Shown here: positions 45,664 to 54,708 of the stretch, piece after piece
How positions within the stretch are numbered: the first letter of the stretch is position 1
Layout: the number at the start of each line of letters is the position of its first letter
NCBI RefSeq assembly: GCF_019711315.1
Contig: NZ_CP081294.1
Location: 682,001-746,000 of the forward strand
Reading direction: 5' to 3'
Length of the DNA stretch: 64,000 nucleotides
Source: Qipengyuania gelatinilytica
GTDB lineage: Bacteria > Pseudomonadota > Alphaproteobacteria > Sphingomonadales > Sphingomonadaceae
Position numbers and translations under genes: made by a program
The notes under the pieces: generated by a model
What the model saw: the letters and a program-made list of their open reading frames with translations, nothing else
Told to the model about the DNA's origin: nothing
The model's database searches: none

Positions 45664-46770
45664 ATGAAAATTCAGAATCTGTTTGTCGCTGCAACTGCGC
45701 TGCTTGCCCAGCCTGCGCATGCTCAATTGTTCGCAGTCGACACCGAAACGCATCGCGTTTTGGAAGCACCGCCCGAAAGCTTCAGCGCGCCGGTCCTCGA
45801 CCGCATGTGCTCCACAAGTGGCGCAATGCAATACGATTGGGGTCAGACCGGAGTCCCGCTCAGCAGCAGGATCATGGAAACACTGGACATGAGCTTCGTC
45901 CTGCCGGAGCGCATGGCTCCGTTCGAGGAAGCGCGTCCGCGTTCTACCCCCTGGTCGGACCGGATGGCGTGGATGTCCTACTGGGTTGCCGTCGGCCGGG
46001 GGGACGACGTGGAGGCCGGTTACCACGCATTCGTCGATGGACTGACACCCACGATCGCGGAAGAAGGCTGGCAGCCTATAACCCTCGACATGGATGAGCT
46101 GCCGATCGGCCTCATGGCCTATTACGGCGACTACGTTTTCGAGAGGGAAATCGAAACCGAGGGCGGGCCGCAGCGCCAGATGCTGTCCATCTCCTATTCG
46201 ATGGGCGACGTCTCACTGACCTGTGGGGTCGCAGACATTACCATGGACATGGTCGGTGAAACCTTCGGTCAGCTGCCCGATGGGACACCGCGTCCCGAGC
46301 AGACCGAGATCCCGCTTCCGCCCCGCTTTGGCGCGCAGCAATGTGGCGATCCGAATTTCACCGCACAGATCTGGGACCAATCCGATACCAGTCCAGCCAC
46401 GACTTATCTGAGCGCGCTGTTGCGCCGGCAGGACTACTATTCGCGGCTGGTGCAATGGTTGGGCTGGAAGCTGGACGAGTCCGGTCAGTTCACTCCCGAG
46501 GAAATCATCGGCCTGATGATGGGCTCGGACGGCGCAGGCGGATTTGCGAGCGCGATGCTCGGCGCAATGGATAGCTTCGGGGAGGCGCTGGAGGTCAGCA
46601 AGGCAATGTGGGACACCCGTGAAGCAGGCGATCGCGCAGGCTTCTGCCTTGCCACCATCCGCATGCAGGACCTGATCGTAAAATTCGACGAAGCAGGTCG
46701 TCAGGGCAACAGCGCTGCAATCACGGCGCTCGAACGCGCCGCGAGAGAGAAAGGCATTTCGCTGGATTAA
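45664..46770 (+). CDS. Exported protein of unknown function
   Basis: A 368-aa protein with a signal peptide (VAATALLAQPAHAQ, cleavage about 21). The mature part has four Cys (including MCSTSG, LTCGV and QQCGDP) that could form disulfides in the periplasm, acidic stretches, and a helical C-terminal half (about 230 onward) with MGSDGAGGFASAMLGAMDS. I recognise no family. ATG 45664 gives a clean signal peptide; ATG 45646 would add six residues. It is divergent from dnaX and convergent with ffs. Confidence 0.65.
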   Translation: MKIQNLFVAATALLAQPAHAQLFAVDTETHRVLEAPPESFSAPVLDRMCSTSGAMQYDWGQTGVPLSSRIMETLDMSFVLPERMAPFEEARPRSTPWSDRMAWMSYWVAVGRGDDVEAGYHAFVDGLTPTIAEEGWQPITLDMDELPIGLMAYYGDYVFEREIETEGGPQRQMLSISYSMGDVSLTCGVADITMDMVGETFGQLPDGTPRPEQTEIPLPPRFGAQQCGDPNFTAQIWDQSDTSPATTYLSALLRRQDYYSRLVQWLGWKLDESGQFTPEEIIGLMMGSDGAGGFASAMLGAMDSFGEALEVSKAMWDTREAGDRAGFCLATIRMQDLIVKFDEAGRQGNSAAITALERAAREKGISLD

Positions 46771-46778
46771 TGGAAAAG

Positions 46779-46869
46779 GAGCCGAGCGACCCGCCGCAAT
46801 TCACCTGGGCTGCTTCCTTCCGGACCTGACCCGGTGAGCGAACGCAAACGTCCACCCGACTCCCGGCGC
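46779..46869 (-). ncRNA. ffs: Signal recognition particle RNA, bacterial small type (4.5S)
   Basis: On the minus strand the invariant SRP RNA domain IV is read: GGGTCAGGTCCGGAAGGAAG followed by CAGCCC. This contains the GGAA tetraloop and the two internal loops that bind Ffh. Flanking sequences GCCGGG (near 46867) and CTCGGC (near 46781) can close the outer helix. The RNA ends before a T-rich run (CTCCTTTTCC). Ends are approximate by a few bases. It acts with Ffh and FtsY (encoded at 1562). Confidence 0.93.
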
Positions 46870-46922
46870 GCCATATGGCTGCGGTTTGCCCAGATTTCAA
46901 CTCCGCATTTCAAGCGGAGCGA

Positions 46923-47201
46923 TTAGCGGAAATTATCGGCGTAGGCCTGCAGCTTCAGAGTGTGCGGCGGCGTTGCGTGGACGCGGGCCGCAATGCCGTA
47001 TTTCTCGGCATAGGCCTTGGCCTCTTCCTTGCTCGGGAACTTGAGCTGCACCTGCGCCTGCGTATCGCCGCTGCCGGTCCACCCCATGAGCGGGTCAGCG
47101 CGGCGCGCTTCGGACTGTTCGAATTCGAGCACCCACTCGTCGGTGCGGGCCTTGCCCGATTGCATCGCGCTCTGCGGTCGCTGGTAAATACGTGCTGCCA
47201 T
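46923..47201 (-). CDS. NADH dehydrogenase accessory protein, NDUFS4/18-kDa-like
   Basis: A 92-aa protein of the ETC complex I subunit (NDUFS4) family: MAARIYQRPQSAMQSGKART, WVLEFEQSEARRADPLMGWTGS, and FPSKEEAKAYAEKYGI. These correspond to the conserved core of the mitochondrial 18-kDa subunit, a trait of alphaproteobacterial complex I. It lies 17 bp after hrpB on the same strand, not near nuo genes. It probably stabilises complex I at the N-module. Confidence 0.88.
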   Translation of the reverse strand: MAARIYQRPQSAMQSGKARTDEWVLEFEQSEARRADPLMGWTGSGDTQAQVQLKFPSKEEAKAYAEKYGIAARVHATPPHTLKLQAYADNFR

Positions 47202-47218
47202 AGTGGGCGCCCCTTAAT

Positions 47219-49651
47219 TCAGCCGCCGGATTTTGAAAAGGCGTTCTTGGTCTTCAAACTCGGCTTTTCGGCCCAGGGTTCCTCAGGCCAGCGGTGCTTC
47301 GGGTAGCGGCCCTTCATGTCCTTGCGAACATCGGCCCAGCTTCCACGCCAGAATCCGGGCAGGTCACGGGTCGACTGGATCGGGCGCCCGGCGGGACTGG
47401 TAAGCTTCAGCAGAAGCGGCGTCTTGCCAACCATGGGGTGGCGTTCGAGGCCGAACAGCGCCTGCACACGCACTTCCACGCTCGGCGCATCGTCACCCGT
47501 ATAGTCGATCGGGTGCGTCGTGCCTGCGGGCGAGGTGAATTCACGCGGCGCTTCCGCATCGAGGCGCTGGCGGTCGTTCCAGTCGAGACCTCCGAGAAGC
47601 GCATCGACCAACCGCCCCTTGGGAATGTCCAGATCGCGCCGACCGGCCAGCAAGGGCGCAAGCCAGATGTCGGCGGTTTCGGCGAGCCGTGCTGCGGAGA
47701 AACTGTCCAGACCGATGAAGGCGGCCCGGGCAAGGAGTTCGGCCGGCAGGAGTTTTGCCGGGTTTTCCAGAACCTTGTCCACAAGCATGTCCACAACGGC
47801 TTGGGAATCCGGCTCGGCGTCGGACCCGCTGGCGAGAGTGATTGCGCCCAACCGCCGCTCGAGCCGCGCCTCGACGCGTCCGTTCTTCCAGCGCAGCACC
47901 GATCGCCGCTCGATCCTTTCACCGAGCCAAGCGGTCAGTTCGCTCTCCTCCAGCGCAATCGCCGCCGTGATGCGCGCGCCTTTCGCCTGGCCCTGGGCAT
48001 CCCCGATCACGAGAAACTCCGCACGTGCGAGCGGAGAGGCCGGGTCGAGAATGAAGCCGCGTCCTCCCGAGGCGATCCAGTTCTCGCCGGAAGCATCGCG
48101 GCGCTTGGCAATGAAGTCTGGGCGCCCCGCCGCGAGGAGAACGGCGGGCGGTACGTCCTCGGAACCCTTGCGCTCGACCAGCGCCTCCGCCTGTTTGGCC
48201 CATCGTCCTGCCAGCTTGCGACTGGCCTCCGCGCGGGCGCCCCTGTCGGAGTTCCAGCGCTGCAAGCGCGCCTCGAGATCTTCGCCGCGCCCGCCAAGCC
48301 CCCTCTCCTGCAACAGCAGCGCCAGCCGCGCAGCCGTCTGCGCATCTCCCCTCTCCGCACCGAAGAGTACCATCGCGGCCGACGCCGGATCGAGCGGCAG
48401 GCTGGCGAGCTGCGCACCGCGAGGCGTGATACGACCGTCTTCGCCCAGTGCACCCAATGCCCTGAGCGTCTGACGCGCGGCACTGATCGAGGCTGCAGGA
48501 GGCGTATCGAGCCATTGCAGGCTCGCCGGATCGCCGGTCCCCCACTTCGCCAGATCGAGCACGAGCGGCGCGAGGTCGGCGATCTCCATTTCGGCCGGAT
48601 CGTATGATGGACGACCGGCATGGCCGCCCTCCTCCCACAAGCGGTAGGCAACGCCCGGCCCCTGACGTGCCGCACGGCCAGCGCGCTGGGCGGCAGCAGC
48701 CTGGCTCGCGCGATGGGTCACGAGGTGCGTCGTTCCCGCAGCCCGGTCGAATTCCGCACGGCGCGAAAGGCCGGCATCGACCACGACCGACACACCGTCG
48801 AGGGTGAGAGAGGTTTCGGCAATGGCCGTGGCAAGCACGATCCGCCGGCGCCCCTCGGGGTCTTTCCTGATCGCGGCGCGCTGATCCGCTGGCTGCACCT
48901 GCCCATGCAGAGGCAGGACGAGCGCCTTTGGCAGTCGGGCTTCGACCCGCTCGCGCGTTCGCTCGATCTCTCCGACACCCGGCAGGAAGGCGAGGATGTC
49001 CCCTTCTTCCTCGCGCCATGCGGTTGCGATGGCTGCCGCCATGGCGTCTTCGATCCGCTCCTGCGGCGCCGAGCCGAGCCAGCGGATGTCGAGCGGATAG
49101 GCCCGCCCTTCGCTTTCGATGACAGGCGTGCCCTCGCCCATCAGCGAGGCGAAGCGCGCACCGTCGATCGTCGCCGACATGACCAGCACGCGCAGGTCTT
49201 CGCGCAGCACGCCTCGGCTTTCGAGGGCAAGCGCAAGGCCGAAATCGGTGTCGAGGTGTCGCTCGTGCGCCTCGTCGATCAGCACCGCGGACGCGCGTTC
49301 CAGTTCAGGATCGTCGAGGATCATGTTCACGAAGATCGCCTCGGTCACGACCAGAACGCGCGTGTTTGCCGAACGCTTCGTATCGAGGCGCGTCAGGTAG
49401 CCGATCGTCTCACCTGGCTTTTCGCCGAGCATCTGGGCCATGCGCTCCGCCGTAGCGCGTGCGGCCACGCGGCGGGGCGAAGTGAGGATGACCATGCCAT
49501 CGCACCAGTCTTCCCCGATCAGGGCAGGCGCGACAGCCGTCGTCTTGCCGGCCCCGGGAGGCGCGACGAGCACCGCCGCACTCGCTTCGGACAAGGCGGC
49601 GAGCAGGTCGGGTAGGACATCGTGAATCGGCAGGGTCTCGGTCACGGTCAC
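47219..49651 (-). CDS. hrpB: ATP-dependent helicase HrpB (DEAH box)
   Basis: HrpB is a DExH helicase of unclear cellular role. The roughly 810-aa protein shows motif I (PPGAGKTT), DEAH in LIDEAHERHLD, MSATIDG, the ATAIAETSLTLDGV motif and QRAGRAARQGPG, then the HrpB-specific C-terminal domain (GFWRGSWADVRKDMKGRYPKHRWP). The start is not firm: two GTG codons (49651 and 49645) precede TETLPIHDVLPDLL, neither with a good ribosome site. Upstream in-frame sequence is Cys-rich and unlike the family. Confidence 0.93.
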   Translation of the reverse strand: MTVTETLPIHDVLPDLLAALSEASAAVLVAPPGAGKTTAVAPALIGEDWCDGMVILTSPRRVAARATAERMAQMLGEKPGETIGYLTRLDTKRSANTRVLVVTEAIFVNMILDDPELERASAVLIDEAHERHLDTDFGLALALESRGVLREDLRVLVMSATIDGARFASLMGEGTPVIESEGRAYPLDIRWLGSAPQERIEDAMAAAIATAWREEEGDILAFLPGVGEIERTRERVEARLPKALVLPLHGQVQPADQRAAIRKDPEGRRRIVLATAIAETSLTLDGVSVVVDAGLSRRAEFDRAAGTTHLVTHRASQAAAAQRAGRAARQGPGVAYRLWEEGGHAGRPSYDPAEMEIADLAPLVLDLAKWGTGDPASLQWLDTPPAASISAARQTLRALGALGEDGRITPRGAQLASLPLDPASAAMVLFGAERGDAQTAARLALLLQERGLGGRGEDLEARLQRWNSDRGARAEASRKLAGRWAKQAEALVERKGSEDVPPAVLLAAGRPDFIAKRRDASGENWIASGGRGFILDPASPLARAEFLVIGDAQGQAKGARITAAIALEESELTAWLGERIERRSVLRWKNGRVEARLERRLGAITLASGSDAEPDSQAVVDMLVDKVLENPAKLLPAELLARAAFIGLDSFSAARLAETADIWLAPLLAGRRDLDIPKGRLVDALLGGLDWNDRQRLDAEAPREFTSPAGTTHPIDYTGDDAPSVEVRVQALFGLERHPMVGKTPLLLKLTSPAGRPIQSTRDLPGFWRGSWADVRKDMKGRYPKHRWPEEPWAEKPSLKTKNAFSKSGG

Positions 49652-49872
49652 GCTATTCGCACAGATCGGGCACGCGCACAGCCCCGAGGTGGCAAGGTTT
49701 ACGCAAGGCACTGAATTCACGCTCCGAAATCATTGCATTTGGTGAAACGCCATAATTGCTGGTATCCAGCCGCGTCCTTGCTTCTTCATTCGGGTGGAGG
49801 GGGTGGGGTCTTTTCACCGTCGCACCGTCAATTGGCGGGCCGGTCAAGGGGCGCAAAGCAAGGGAGAGACAC

Positions 49873-50676
49873 ATGAGAAAGATGATGACTGCGCTTGCCG
49901 CAGTAACGATGTCGATGGGCATGGCCGCGTGCAGCGAAGCACCGGAAACCGAGGTTGCCACCGAAGAAGGCGGTATCGCGGGAACCTGGAAGGTCAATCT
50001 CGACAGCGCCTCGTTCGAAAACGACACGCGCAACTTCACGCTCGCCGACGGGCAGTTCCAGTGCGACAGCTGCACGCCGCCCTATGGCTATGCCGCCAAT
50101 GGCGAGTGGCAAACGGTCGACCGGCCGGGCGCCGACAGCCAGATGATCGAAGTCGTCGACGACAACACCGTCAAATTCGCCAGCCGCCTGGGCGACAAGG
50201 ACCTCGGCGGGGCGACTTGGACCATCAGCGAAGACGGGCAGACCGCGACCGCAGACTGGACCGACCTTGCCGGCGATGCCCCTGTCACTGGCAAGACGAT
50301 GTACACGCGCACCGCACCCGGTGCGGAAGGCTCGCACGCCATGTCCGGGGAATGGGCCGTCAGCGACGTGGCCGATATCAATGACGAAGGCCTGACCTTC
50401 ACCTACACCGTGGACGGCGACACGCTGACAAGCACCGGCAATGGCGACAGCTGGACGGCGACCTTTGGCGGCGATCCGGTCGCGATCGAAGGCAGCGATT
50501 CGGGAGTCATGGTGGCGGTCGAACGTCTGTCCGACAATTCCTTCCGCGAAACCTATTCGCGTGACGGGGAAACGCTTTCGAGCACGGACATCACGATCGA
50601 CGGAAACACGCTTTCGGGCGTCTCGTCGGGAGCGCGCGACGACAGCGTGGTTCGCTGGACGGCAACGCGCCAGTAA
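49873..50676 (+). CDS. Lipoprotein of unknown function, two beta-rich modules
   Basis: A 267-aa protein with signal peptide and lipobox ending at Cys20 (MGMAAC). After the anchor comes a Glu-rich spacer, then two Gly/Thr/Asp-rich beta modules: GTWKVNLDSASFEND and GEWAVSDVADIND each begin a block with similar strand spacing. This suggests an internal duplication resembling lipocalin-like domains. CDSC in the first block may form a disulfide. ATG 49873 has AGGGAGAG 6 nt upstream. Highly acidic. No family named. Confidence 0.72.
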   Translation: MRKMMTALAAVTMSMGMAACSEAPETEVATEEGGIAGTWKVNLDSASFENDTRNFTLADGQFQCDSCTPPYGYAANGEWQTVDRPGADSQMIEVVDDNTVKFASRLGDKDLGGATWTISEDGQTATADWTDLAGDAPVTGKTMYTRTAPGAEGSHAMSGEWAVSDVADINDEGLTFTYTVDGDTLTSTGNGDSWTATFGGDPVAIEGSDSGVMVAVERLSDNSFRETYSRDGETLSSTDITIDGNTLSGVSSGARDDSVVRWTATRQ

Positions 50677-50690
50677 GCGAAAATCGGGAG

Positions 50691-50719
50691 CATCCGGCCT
50701 GCGTCCTGCGGGCCGGATG
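50691..50719. terminator. Bidirectional hairpin terminator
   Basis: CATCCGGCC (50691-50699) and GGCCGGATG (50711-50719) form a 9-bp stem with an 11-nt loop, followed by TTTCG on the + strand. It separates the lipoprotein gene from the convergent polyprenyl synthase gene, whose stop is 6 bp away. Confidence 0.75.
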
Positions 50720-50724
50720 TTTCG

Positions 50725-51741
50725 TCAGTAGCCCCGGGAAACGGAGAACAGTGCGGCCTGCGTCATGGCCTCTCGTGCACGGCCATCGGGGAAGATCGAA
50801 AGCGCATCAATCGCGCGCTGCGCAAAATGGCGCGCCCGCGCCTTGGTATCGGCAACCGCCTTGTGGCGATCGATCAGGCTGATGGCGTGTTCCAGATCCT
50901 CGTCAGAGGTGCGGAAGCCTGCAATCGCGGCCTTCCAGAACTCGCGTTCTTCCTCGCTGCCGCGCGCATAGGCGAGGATGACCGGCAGGGTCATCTTGCC
51001 CTCACGGAAATCGTCGCCGCGATCCTTGCCCATCTGAGCCGCGTCCGCATCGTAATCGAGCGCATCGTCGACAAGCTGGAAGGCAACGCCGAGATTGCGG
51101 CCATATTCGTCCAGCGCCTTCTCTTCCTCGTCGCTGCATTCTGCGACCACCGCTGCAATACGGCTCGCAGCAGCGAACAGGGCTGCGGTCTTGGCGCGGA
51201 TGATGTGGAGGTAGCGTTCCTCGCTGGTGTCGATCTTGCGCTGCGCTGTCAGCTGGTCGACCTCGCCTTCGGCAATGATCGCGCTGGCGCCCGACAGGAT
51301 CTTCAGGACCTTCAGGCTGCCGTCTTCGGTCATCAGCTCGAAGCTGCGGCTGAAGAGGAAATCGCCCACCAGCACCGTCGCCGGATTGCCGAAGATGATG
51401 TTGGCCGCCGCCTTGCCGCGTCTTAGGTCGCTGCCGTCGACGACATCGTCATGCAGCAGCGTGGCGGTGTGGATGAACTCGACTGCTGCGGCCAGCTTGT
51501 AGTGACGCGCACCGGTGTAACCGACCAGTTCTGCACCGGCGAGCGTGAGCATGGGACGAAGGCGCTTGCCGCCGCCCGAGATCAAATGTCCGGCCAGGGC
51601 GGGAATGAGCGGTACTTCGCTCTGCATCCTGTCCAGGATGACCTGGTTGACCTGGTTCATGCCATTGGCGGTCAGCGCCAGCATTGGCTCAATCGAGGGC
51701 TCTGGCCCTTTTCGCGGCAGGGGGACGACGTCGGCAGTCAT
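50725..51741 (-). CDS. ispB: Polyprenyl diphosphate synthase (octa/decaprenyl)
   Basis: A 338-aa trans-prenyltransferase with the two Asp-rich motifs: LLHDDVVDGSDLRRG (first DDxxD) and FQLVDDALDYDAD (second). It also has GGGKRLRPML near the N terminus. The enzyme makes the ubiquinone side chain. Sphingomonads use Q-10, so a decaprenyl product is likely, but chain length cannot be read directly. A 67-bp gap separates it from the divergent chorismate mutase gene. Confidence 0.92.
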   Translation of the reverse strand: MTADVVPLPRKGPEPSIEPMLALTANGMNQVNQVILDRMQSEVPLIPALAGHLISGGGKRLRPMLTLAGAELVGYTGARHYKLAAAVEFIHTATLLHDDVVDGSDLRRGKAAANIIFGNPATVLVGDFLFSRSFELMTEDGSLKVLKILSGASAIIAEGEVDQLTAQRKIDTSEERYLHIIRAKTAALFAAASRIAAVVAECSDEEEKALDEYGRNLGVAFQLVDDALDYDADAAQMGKDRGDDFREGKMTLPVILAYARGSEEEREFWKAAIAGFRTSDEDLEHAISLIDRHKAVADTKARARHFAQRAIDALSIFPDGRAREAMTQAALFSVSRGY

Positions 51742-51808
51742 TACAGCTTGGCCATGTCCTGCCTATGCTTTCTTGGCAAGTCCGGTTTTGATGATAGCTT
51801 GGCAAGCG

Positions 51809-52120
51809 ATGACGCAAGACACGCAACACTCCGAGGGCGAAGACGGCACGCTGGCAGGCTTTCGCAAGAGCATCGACAATATCGATGCAGCGCTTGTGCA
51901 TATGCTGGCCGAACGTTTCCGCATCACGCAGGCCGTCGGTGCCTACAAGGCGAAAGCCACACTGCCGCCCGCCGATCCTGAGCGCGAAAAAGCGCAGATC
52001 GCCCGTCTTCGCAGGCTGGCCGAAGAAAGCGAACTCGATCCGGAATTCACCGAGAAGTTCCTGCGTTTCATCATCGACGAGGTGATCCGCCACCACGAAC
52101 AGGCGCGCTCTGCGGACTAG
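51809..52120 (+). CDS. Chorismate mutase, AroQ type
   Basis: A 103-aa all-helical protein. The pattern R-x2-I-D-x-I-D-x-x-L (FRKSIDNIDAALVHMLAERF) is the AroQ signature, with the later KAKATLPPADPEREKAQIARL helix and the FIIDEVIRHHE helix. It converts chorismate to prephenate for Phe/Tyr. ATG 51809 is chosen; ATG 51791 is possible. Its stop overlaps the convergent histidine kinase stop by 4 nt. Confidence 0.88.
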   Translation: MTQDTQHSEGEDGTLAGFRKSIDNIDAALVHMLAERFRITQAVGAYKAKATLPPADPEREKAQIARLRRLAEESELDPEFTEKFLRFIIDEVIRHHEQARSAD

Positions 52121-53628
52121 CCTTCTTTCGCCATCCCTGAGCGCGGGAGCTTCAGCCTGACCATCAGGCCGCCAAGGTCCTCGCTCTCGTCCAGCTCGAC
52201 AGTACCGCCGTAGATTTCCGCCACATCGCGCACGATGGCAAGGCCAAGGCCGGTTCCGGGCTTGCCGGTGTCCAGCCGCGCGCCGCGGTCGAAGATTCGG
52301 ACGCGTTCGGCATCGGGAATGCCTTTGCCGTCATCCTCGACCCAGATGGTGCAATTGTCGAAATCGATCGGGTCTGCATCGACCGTAACGAAGACGCTGC
52401 CGCCGCCGTATTTGGCTGCATTCTCGATCAGGTTTCCGAGAATTTCGTCGAGGTCCTGCCGTTCGATTGCGACAGCCGCCTCGCGGTTTCCGTCGAGGTC
52501 GAAGCGCGTGTTTTCGTAGATGCGCGTGACAGCGCGGACCACGCTTTCGGCGCTGGGCCAGACATCGGCGCGCGCGTGACCGGTCGCCCGCCGGCCCACG
52601 GCACGGGCGCGAGCCAGATGATGCTCGACATGGCGCTGCATGGTCTTGGTCTCGCGGCAGACAAGGTCTGAGAGCTTGGGATCATTCGCGGTCGCGGCAT
52701 TGGTCAGGACGGTCAGCGGCGTCTTGAGCGCATGTGCGAGGTTGCCGGCATGGGTCCGCGCTTCCTCGGCCTGCTTCTCGCTGTGAGCCAGCAGGGCATT
52801 GATTTCCTCGACCAGCGGCTCGACTTCCAGCGGAAGCGGTTCCTCGATCCGGTTCGCGCCTTCCGAACGCATCGACTGGATCGCGGCACGCACACGGCGC
52901 AGCGGCGACAGGCCATAATAACTCTGCAGTGCCGCCATCATCAGGAGGCCGAGACCGAGGACCGCGAAGCTCCAGAACAGGATCGAGCGGATACGTGCAA
53001 TCTGGAAGTCCAGCTCCTCGCGCGCCGAAGCGACCGTGAAGGTCCACTGCGTGTCGCTGTCGGGCAGGATGATGTTGCGTTCCACAACGCGCAGCGGCTC
53101 GTCGGCGAATTGTTCGCTGTCGTAGAAATGCGGCTCGTCGTCGATGTGGCTGCCATCGACCTCGAGCGTACGATCCCACAGGCTGCGGCTGGGATAGGGT
53201 TCCTTGTCCGGCCCACTGATCTGCCAGTAGACGCCGCTGTTCACCTCGAGAAAGCGCTGGTCGCCGAGCGAGCGATAGAATCGCACATCGCCCCAGTCAT
53301 CGACCTCTGCCGAGGCGATGAGGGCTGTCAGGACATATTCGAGCTGGTCGTCGAAATTGCTCTGCACCTGCCGGGTAAGCGTGCGATCGAGCGCGAAGCC
53401 GCCACCCAGCAGCAGGACCGAAATCCAGATCCCGGCAATAGCCATCATGCGCGCAGCAAGACTGCGACGCTGGCCGGGCTTTTCGCCCAAGGTTACCGGT
53501 TGCGCATCCGCGGCGGGCGCAGCTTCGACGGCTGGCAGGGAACCCGCCGCCGGACGCGCTTCGCCCGCTACATCGTCAGGATGCGCGGGGTGCGTCGGCG
53601 GGGTCGTCGAGGCTGTAACCGAGTCCAC
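52117..53628 (-). CDS. Sensor histidine kinase (PhoQ/OmpR-partner type)
   Basis: A membrane kinase of up to 503 aa. A Pro/Ala-rich N-terminal stretch (about 1-55) precedes TM1 (about 61-82), then a periplasmic domain (83-205), TM2 (about 212-233), HAMP, the dimerization helix with H-box NLAHALKTPLTVL, and the ATPase core with N box (LGNLIENAAKYGG), DDGKGIPD and GTGLGLAIV. Start is GTG 53628 inside the regulator gene, overlapping it by 53 nt; a start nearer TM1 is also plausible. The kinase ends 4 nt inside the chorismate mutase gene. Confidence 0.87.
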   Translation of the reverse strand: MDSVTASTTPPTHPAHPDDVAGEARPAAGSLPAVEAAPAADAQPVTLGEKPGQRRSLAARMMAIAGIWISVLLLGGGFALDRTLTRQVQSNFDDQLEYVLTALIASAEVDDWGDVRFYRSLGDQRFLEVNSGVYWQISGPDKEPYPSRSLWDRTLEVDGSHIDDEPHFYDSEQFADEPLRVVERNIILPDSDTQWTFTVASAREELDFQIARIRSILFWSFAVLGLGLLMMAALQSYYGLSPLRRVRAAIQSMRSEGANRIEEPLPLEVEPLVEEINALLAHSEKQAEEARTHAGNLAHALKTPLTVLTNAATANDPKLSDLVCRETKTMQRHVEHHLARARAVGRRATGHARADVWPSAESVVRAVTRIYENTRFDLDGNREAAVAIERQDLDEILGNLIENAAKYGGGSVFVTVDADPIDFDNCTIWVEDDGKGIPDAERVRIFDRGARLDTGKPGTGLGLAIVRDVAEIYGGTVELDESEDLGGLMVRLKLPRSGMAKEG

Positions 53629-54256
53629 GGATGGTCGTGATCACTTCCGCACCCAGCTTCTTGCGGATGCGGGTAACGAAGACCTCGATCGTGTTCGAAT
53701 CGCGGTCGAAATCCTGATCGTAGATATGTTCGATCAGTTCGGTGCGGCTGACCACCTTGCCCTTGTGGTGCATGAGGTAGCTCAGCAGCTTGTATTCCTG
53801 CGCGGTCAGCTTGACCGGCTCGCCCTTGCGCGTCACGCGGCCCGAACGTGTGTCGAGACGCACGTCGCCAGCGGTCAGTTCGCTCGACGTATTGCCCGAA
53901 GCACGACGGATGAGCGCGCGCAGGCGGGCGATGAGTTCTTCGGTCTGGAAAGGCTTGGCCAAATAATCGTCCGCGCCCGCGTCGAGGCCGGCCACCTTGT
54001 CGGACCAGCTGTCACGCGCGGTGAGCACGAGGACTGGGAACTTGCGGCCTTCCTTGCGCCACATGCCGAGTACGGTCAGCCCGTCGATCTCGGGCAGGCC
54101 GAGGTCGAGGATCACTGCATCGTAATCTTCGGTGGAGCCGAGGAAATGCCCATCCTCGCCATCGGTCGACAGGTCGACGGCATAGCCGTTCTGTTCGAGC
54201 GTGCTCTTGAGCTGCTGGCCCAGCGTCGGCTCGTCTTCGACGATAAGGATTCTCAT
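53576..54256 (-). CDS. OmpR-family response regulator
   Basis: A 226-aa regulator: receiver domain with acidic pocket E7/D8, phospho-acceptor D51 (VILDLGLPEIDG) and K101 (YLAKPF); C-terminal winged helix with LTAQEYKLLSYLMHHKGKVVSR and TIEVFVTRIRKKLG. It is coupled to the following kinase by a 53-nt overlap. The upstream gene encodes a PepSY-type periplasmic protein, and such sets often respond to envelope stress or cationic peptides. PhoP is the closest known type but is not proven. Confidence 0.92.
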   Translation of the reverse strand: MRILIVEDEPTLGQQLKSTLEQNGYAVDLSTDGEDGHFLGSTEDYDAVILDLGLPEIDGLTVLGMWRKEGRKFPVLVLTARDSWSDKVAGLDAGADDYLAKPFQTEELIARLRALIRRASGNTSSELTAGDVRLDTRSGRVTRKGEPVKLTAQEYKLLSYLMHHKGKVVSRTELIEHIYDQDFDRDSNTIEVFVTRIRKKLGAEVITTIRGLGYSLDDPADAPRAS

Positions 54257-54341
54257 GAATTTCCGTCCTTGCTAATAATCTTGCGCATGTCGTTCAAGTA
54301 GATGAACGCGTCAAGATGAGCGAGGTTTCTGATGACGGAAA

Positions 54342-54647
54342 TCAGCGGCTGCGGCGCAGGATACGGCCGGTACGCGCATCGACATCGACATAGAGTACGC
54401 GGCCGTCGCGGATGAACTTCAGGCGATAGGCCATGGCCGTCCGGTCATAGTCGAAGCCGAGGTATTCGGCCCCGCGCATGGTCGGAAGCACGCGGTTCTC
54501 GATCTCGCGCGAGCTGAGGATATTACCCGCACGCATTTCCTTGCGCGCTTCGCCCTGGTCGGAGCGACGCTGCGCCTCTGCCGGAGTGGCAGTCAGCGGC
54601 CCGGCGACGAGGCCGAGTGCGAGCAAGGATGCGAGAAGCGGTTTCAT
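54342..54647 (-). CDS. PepSY-like exported protein
   Basis: A 101-aa protein with signal peptide (LVAGPLTATPAEAQ, about 26) and a small PepSY-type domain in the rest: GAEYLGFDYDRTAMAYRLKF and VLYVDVDARTGRILRRSR, where the strand-turn-strand with VDVDARTGRIL is the recognised end. PepSY domains often inhibit peptidases or act as partner sensors. It lies 85 bp before the response regulator on the same strand. Confidence 0.75.
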   Translation of the reverse strand: MKPLLASLLALGLVAGPLTATPAEAQRRSDQGEARKEMRAGNILSSREIENRVLPTMRGAEYLGFDYDRTAMAYRLKFIRDGRVLYVDVDARTGRILRRSR

Positions 54648-54708
54648 AATGAAGCCTTACTAGGCATGGAGCATTGAACAAGGTGTGAATGTTGACGTTC
54701 ACACACGT

